Of a stretch of 64,000 bases of DNA, positions 59,314-64,000 are shown in pieces (position 1 is the stretch's first letter; the number at the start of each line of letters is the position of its first letter). The stretch covers positions 31,764,555 to 31,828,554 of the forward strand of contig OY997649.1 in the NCBI GenBank assembly GCA_963921795.1, read 5' to 3'. Source of the stretch: Nannobrachium achirus (taxonomy: Eukaryota; Chordata; Actinopteri; Myctophiformes; Myctophidae). A program made the position numbers and the translations under genes. The notes beneath the pieces are model-generated. The model had not been told where the DNA came from, ran no database searches, and saw only the letters and a program-made list of their open reading frames with translations.

Positions 59314-62300
59314 TTATCTATTAAGCAGGTTTTTCAGTTCAGATATCAGGTCCGTCCACAATGTCAATGTTCCTTGTTGTGCTTGATTAATCCTTGCAGA
59401 AGAAAGCTCAAGATAAGAAATATCCAGAAAGCTCCTCAGCCAATGCGTCTCTGAAATGTCATGAGGAGGATTCCATCTCTGAACAATAATCTTTTTGGCT
59501 GCTGTCAGACCTGCAAGCCAGACTTTCCGGGTTTTTTCCCTAAGATGTAGTTTAGAATCATCGTTCAAAAGATGCACGAATGGGTCTACTGGAAACTGTA
59601 CCTCTGTCAGGTCCGATATAGTTTTTATGACCTTTCCCCAAAACTCAGAGATTCCCGGACATTCCCATACCATATGAACAAATGAGCCCAATGTTCCCGG
59701 GGCACAGAAAGTGCAATATGGGTTTGGTGCTAATCCCATTCGATGCCTGATTCTGGGTGTTACATAGGCTCTGTGACAAAACTTGAAATGTATGTACTGA
59801 TGATTTGGGTTCTTCGATGCCCCAGCCACATTATCCCAAATAGCATCCCAGTCCAATTCTAGTCCCACATCTGTTATATCACTATTCCAGGCCGTCATTC
59901 CAACTGAGGGAGAACATTTCTGAGAATTTAGATGATCATACAAGTATGATACGATTCTTTTAGGAGCTCTATGAAACCAATAAAGAATGGGATGGTCTTT
60001 TAATTCTGCACCCCAGGGAACGCTATAGGCTCTGCAAGCAGATCTCACTCTAAAATAGAAGAACAGGGAATTCCTATCAATACCATATCTTGTGATGAGG
60101 TCTCGAAAGTCGAGGATATTATTCAACCCATTGATATCTTGAAGAGTCCTAATGCCCTTCTCTTCCCAATTCCGATTAGTAAAAGGTCTCCCTCCAGACA
60201 GTATGTTATTGTTATTCCATAGCGGAGAAGATTTACACCATTTACTTTCAAATCCTATAAATTTCTCTACTGCTCTAAACACCTGAAGTAGACATGTAAA
60301 GATTGGACCATAGTACAAGTTACATTTCTTAGTAGAAATACCCATTAGGAGGAAATCCTTCATTTTAGTCCGATTTAGTAGTTCTCTTTCTAAATCTTTC
60401 CATGATGAGTCATTACCATCCTCCATCCAAACATTAAGACTTCTCAACACAAACGACCAATGATACAATTTGAAATTTGGACATGCCCATCCCCCCTCAG
60501 GCTTCCTGTACTGAAGTACTGACCACTTAATGCTCGGCTTTTTGTTGTTCCAAACATATTTTCTCAATAAGGTATCCAGCTTCTTCCAATAGCCCATAGG
60601 GGGTGCCAACGGGATCATTGAACTAACAAAATTCACACGGGGCAAGATATTCATTTTAACCACCGCTATACGAGCTGGTACCGATGAAGGTAGGTGCTTC
60701 CATCTATTGATATCATCTTCAATTTTCTTAGAAACCAAAGTGAAATTTGTTTTAGCTATAGTTGATAGTGATGTACTTATTTTAATACCCAAATAGGTCA
60801 CTTCATCTGCCACAACAATCTGAGGAGGGATGACAACTACGTTTCTGTCCACATTCACAAGCATTAAAGCAGATTTTGATAGATTAACCTTGTAACCCGA
60901 AAAGTATCCAAACCTCTCCAATAATTCTAACACTACTGGGAGCGATTGTTGCACCTCTGCCATGTATACCAACGTATCATCTGCATAAAGAGAAATAGAA
61001 TGCGATGTTGCACCTACAGTAATAGGGGAGATTCGAACACAGCTCCTAATAAGTTGCGCCATGGGTTCAATGGATAAATTAAACATTAAAGGGGAAATTG
61101 GATCTCCTTGGCGAACTCCACGCTTTATATCAAACAGTTCTGAAAAACCTCCTCCAACATTCACCCGGGCTGATGGATTAGCATATAAAGTCTGAATCAT
61201 TTTAATAAAATTTTCCCCAAATTTGAATTTCTCCAACACCTTCCAGAGATAGGGAAACTCCAGCCTATCAAAGGCCTTCTCCGCGTCAACAAACAGTAGG
61301 CCACACCCCCTTGGGATCTTGCCTGATGCACCCAGAATGTGGAGGAGTCTTCGAACATTATCAGCTGCGAGACGGCCCTTTAAAAAAACGGTCTGATCTG
61401 GAATAATTAGTTTCCCAATGACTGTCTCGAGCCTGCTGGCTAGAACTTTAGAAAATATTTTTAAATCAGCATTAATCAATGATATAGGCCTGTAATTTGC
61501 ACATTCCAAGGGGTCCTTTCCGGGTTTTGGGATAAGTGTAATCAAAGCTGTGTTCAAATCTCTGTGAAAAAAGCCCTTTTCAATCGCATAGTTCAATGTT
61601 TCCAACCATAGTGAGCCAATGACCTCCCATAGTTCTAGATACAGCTCTACTGGAATACCATCAATACCAGGTGTACGGCCCTTGTTAGTATCCTTCACAG
61701 CTTTGAGTAATTCCTCTAATGAAATAGGCGCATCCAATTTTTCTGACTCCTCTGATGTTAAGCTAGGAAGGTCTAACTCTTCAAAATATCCTGTAAAGTC
61801 CTCTTCTGTAGGAACTCTGCCCCCTGTGTAAAGCTCCCTAAAATAATTCTTAAATGTATCATTTATATCCTCTGTTGAGGACACTAAACCCCTATTGACA
61901 CATCTAATGGTTGGGATAGCCCTTTTGGCTTCTTGACGTTTAAGCGTTAACGCTAACAAATGGCTAGGTCTACTTCCCTCTGCATAATATTTATGTTTAG
62001 TGATATGAATCATGTATTCTGCCCTGCGTCTTAATAAATCGTTTAATTCTGCCTGCTTAGTCTTGAGCTCATTTTCGGTTGAACTGGTGTAGTTCCCCTC
62101 AAGTAGGTCCTCTAAGTCCTTACATTGCTGTTCTAATCGAGTAATGTTTTGTAGGCGGGTCTTATGCAAATTGGAACTAAACCAGATTGCATTACTTCTA
62201 ATGAAACCTTTAACTGTCGCCCAGACTACAGTCAAATCAGTAACACTATCTTTGTTTATGGAAATAAACTCGGTCACTTTAGATTTCAGTTGCGTAATGT

Positions 62301-62535
62301 ATTCCTCATTTTTCAACAAAGTACAATTAAACCTCCATCTGGACGCTTTGTTTTTAACATTTGCATAATTAAATGACGACAATATGGGGCTATGATCCGA
62401 CAACAGCCTAGGCAAGAATTCAACCGGATGCACCGAGGTTAGCAGGCCAGATGAAATTAAAATATAGTCAATACGACTGAAGCTTTTGTGTCTAGGAGAA
62501 AAATAGGTATAGTCCTTCACCAAGGGGTTATGCAT
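59314..62535 (-). CDS. LINE ORF2: endonuclease end, reverse transcriptase and C-terminal domain
   Basis: A 1073-codon open frame. Residues 1-50 hold the end of the endonuclease (SRIDYILIS and LSDHSPIL). The RT domain covers roughly residues 280-560: GIDGIPVELY, LITLIPKPGKDP, NYRPISLINADLKIFSKVLA, GLLFVDAEKAFDRLEFPYLW, GVRQGDPISPLMFNLSIEP and the catalytic YADDTLVYM. The C-terminal region has FCHRAYVTP and the CTFC...HMVWEC zinc-knuckle-like motif. Order and motifs fit the L1/Tx1 group. The RT half is undamaged, so the copy is young, but the upstream endonuclease part is in other frames. Confidence 0.93.
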   Translation of the reverse strand: MHNPLVKDYTYFSPRHKSFSRIDYILISSGLLTSVHPVEFLPRLLSDHSPILSSFNYANVKNKASRWRFNCTLLKNEEYITQLKSKVTEFISINKDSVTDLTVVWATVKGFIRSNAIWFSSNLHKTRLQNITRLEQQCKDLEDLLEGNYTSSTENELKTKQAELNDLLRRRAEYMIHITKHKYYAEGSRPSHLLALTLKRQEAKRAIPTIRCVNRGLVSSTEDINDTFKNYFRELYTGGRVPTEEDFTGYFEELDLPSLTSEESEKLDAPISLEELLKAVKDTNKGRTPGIDGIPVELYLELWEVIGSLWLETLNYAIEKGFFHRDLNTALITLIPKPGKDPLECANYRPISLINADLKIFSKVLASRLETVIGKLIIPDQTVFLKGRLAADNVRRLLHILGASGKIPRGCGLLFVDAEKAFDRLEFPYLWKVLEKFKFGENFIKMIQTLYANPSARVNVGGGFSELFDIKRGVRQGDPISPLMFNLSIEPMAQLIRSCVRISPITVGATSHSISLYADDTLVYMAEVQQSLPVVLELLERFGYFSGYKVNLSKSALMLVNVDRNVVVIPPQIVVADEVTYLGIKISTSLSTIAKTNFTLVSKKIEDDINRWKHLPSSVPARIAVVKMNILPRVNFVSSMIPLAPPMGYWKKLDTLLRKYVWNNKKPSIKWSVLQYRKPEGGWACPNFKLYHWSFVLRSLNVWMEDGNDSSWKDLERELLNRTKMKDFLLMGISTKKCNLYYGPIFTCLLQVFRAVEKFIGFESKWCKSSPLWNNNNILSGGRPFTNRNWEEKGIRTLQDINGLNNILDFRDLITRYGIDRNSLFFYFRVRSACRAYSVPWGAELKDHPILYWFHRAPKRIVSYLYDHLNSQKCSPSVGMTAWNSDITDVGLELDWDAIWDNVAGASKNPNHQYIHFKFCHRAYVTPRIRHRMGLAPNPYCTFCAPGTLGSFVHMVWECPGISEFWGKVIKTISDLTEVQFPVDPFVHLLNDDSKLHLREKTRKVWLAGLTAAKKIIVQRWNPPHDISETHWLRSFLDISYLELSSARINQAQQGTLTLWTDLISELKNLLNR

Positions 62536-63339
62536 TCTCCATACATCGACTAAATTAAGATCTTTTATGAAGCTTTTTAACGATTTGGACGCAGAATCTT
62601 GAGGACCACCAGATTCGCAGAGGATTTATCCAATTTAATATCGATCACTGCATTCATATCTCCGCCAATATATAACTGATAGTCATTTAGCTTAAGTAGT
62701 TCTGCAGTAATTGAGGGGAAAAAGTCTGCCTCAAAATTGGTTGGAGCATAAATGCTAACAAAGGCAACTTTTTTTACCTTGGATGGATGTACAACTGTAT
62801 GCTAATCGACCCTTCTTATCAGCACCTATTTTATCAAAGGTTATATTAATATTTCGTTTCGGTATTATCATCACCCCTTTTGTACGTGAACCATCCGAAG
62901 AGGCCACTACTGGTTTATAGAATCGATTTTGCATTCTGGGGGCGTCTTCCAGTTTGAGATGCGTTTCTTGCAACATTGCGATGTCAATTTTCTTCCTGCG
63001 CAAATAATCTAGGACCTTTGAACGTTTTTGTGGAGTATTTAAACCTCTGACATTAAATGATAAAATATTAAAGGATTCTACCTTTCCCTGTACCTGCTGC
63101 GAATAATTAGTGGCATTTGGAGGAGCCCTTCCCCCCACCCCCCTCCCTCTATTCAGTATTCTCCTACTACCCCCCTCCCCCCTCCCCAGACTATGTAACA
63201 TCAGTGAGCAACACTTAGCAATGTCCGACACTGAACCCCTTATGTCCCCTCCCCTTATAATCATACAGTAGAAGTTACCCACAGACATACATTGTATAAA
63301 ACAATAAGAACAATGGAAATAATTAAGAATACCCAGCAT
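62536..63339 (-). pseudogene. LINE ORF2 N-terminal endonuclease part, frameshifted
   Basis: The frame 62755-63339 carries the start of an APE-type endonuclease: FNILSFNVRGLNTPQKR, LQETHL (catalytic Glu) and KGVMIIPKR. It runs off at an A-run near 62768, where one extra A shifts the frame. A middle segment in the next frame continues with FVSIYAPTN and GGDMNA, and a second shift near 62622 leads (SGGPQDSASKSLKSF) into the large frame at 62535. The two single-base shifts mean this copy makes no complete ORF2 protein. Confidence 0.85.
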
Positions 63340-63341
63340 GC

Positions 63342-63495
63342 TTGGAAACGTATCAAGAAAACATCATCAGATCACCCACTTAACCCTGTCTAACCATAAC
63401 TTAAATTCCCCATTGTGGTTGGAAACGTATCAAGAAAACATCATCAGATCACCCACTTAACCCTGTCTAACCATAACTTAAATTCCCCATTGTGG
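63342..63495 (-). repeat. Two 77-bp tandem units in LINE 5' region
   Basis: Units at 63342-63418 and 63419-63495 begin TTGGAAACGTATCAAGAAAA and end CCCCATTGTGG, with no difference I could see. They may be 5' UTR monomers, as in other L1 families. Confidence 0.9.
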
Positions 63496-64000
63496 CGCGT
63501 ACTCTAGATGTGAGCAGCCCGAAGGGTCCCGAACTTCCATACAATGTGCCGATCACGGAGATTCTAATAATCTGATTCAGAAACCCCATTATGTAACCAA
63601 GCATGCTAGTCTGTTAAACATTGCCCCAAATAGAAAATAAAGAAAGTAAAAATAACACAAAAACAGAGCATCCTTATGTGTTCCTATCTAAGCTCTGTTC
63701 AGATCTTGTGATCATTAACACACATAACTTATTGTCCCTTAAGAGTAACCACATGACGACCACCCCGATGTATAATTGAAAAAATGAACGAGAACAGCAC
63801 CGGAGTCAAAACTCCCATACTGTCCTCGAGATACTGTTTAAGTCAAAACCGTGACTCCGGTCCACATCGACAGAGGGAGCCTTCCAGCTCCCCCCGACGC
63901 TGCAGACCAGAGCCGCACAAGCCGCAGCCAAACACAATAATTACACCAACTTGACTCCTTGTCCAAGTAACACACACCAAAAAAAGAAAAGAGAAAAACA

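Larger units (their letters stand above)
59150..64000 (-). mobile_element. L1/Tx1-type LINE (right), nearly full ORF2
   Basis: Transcribed leftward. From its 3' end: A-rich tail at about 59150-59167, 3' UTR, ORF2 (59314-63339 with two frameshifts), then a 5' region with two 77-bp tandem units at 63342-63495, continuing to or past the window edge. No ORF1-like frame is visible up to 64000. The shared part matches the left copy very closely. Confidence 0.9.

Overview
The window is vertebrate genomic DNA and almost certainly from a ray-finned fish. It holds spliced vertebrate genes (a melanopsin, a SIRT2-type sirtuin, a C1q-domain exon, a Reeler-domain exon), very long CA/CT/GTCT/TCAC microsatellites, fish-type tRNA-derived SINEs, L2-, Rex1/CR1- and L1/Tx1-type LINE sequence, and many short hAT-like elements. 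I cannot name the species.

The dominant structure is one enormous inverted repeat. Bases 1-31918 are matched, in reverse complement, by 31943 to about 60709, around a 24-base spacer at 31919-31942. Position x on the left pairs with 63861-x beside the centre, 63867-x over most of the sirtuin and about 60709-x at the left edge; the drift comes from insertions and deletions. The left edge lies inside the left arm, so the palindrome continues upstream. Bases 60710-64000 are the 5' part of the right-hand LINE, whose partner would lie upstream of base 1.

Left arm, outside to inside: 3' end of an L1/Tx1-type LINE (+); C1q-domain exon (+); telomere-like repeats with a 21-bp array; a Rex1/CR1-type LINE insertion (-); an L2 fragment (-); melanopsin opn4x exons over 7.7-14.5 kb (+); a LINE fragment carrying a hAT element; microsatellites; an unknown 99-residue reading frame (+); a Reeler first exon (-); and sirt2 (-, 23.8-29.9 kb). 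The right arm repeats this in mirror image, so the two sirt2 copies stand head to head about the centre (left 23829-29874, right 33993-40046). Neither copy has a recognisable 5'-most coding exon.

The arms are not equal. The sirt2 copies look the same. The right melanopsin has lost 2.1 kb containing two exons, one of which carries the retinal-binding lysine, and the right C1q exon has a nonsense codon. Left-only insertions: a LINE, a hAT element and a telomere-like/21-bp array. Right-only: a SINE and a roughly 200-bp CT tract. The large differences lie far from the centre. This fits either a real inverted duplication with conversion near its centre and decay of the outer right-hand genes, or two haplotypes joined back to back by an assembler. 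The sequence alone does not decide between them.

A second theme is a short palindromic core (GATCTACAAGCTCACAAC plus its reverse complement, flanked by GAAAATAGC). It recurs at more than fifteen places, inside short elements with different terminal repeats and also outside any visible element. Two of the rearrangement junctions that distinguish the arms fall within such cores.
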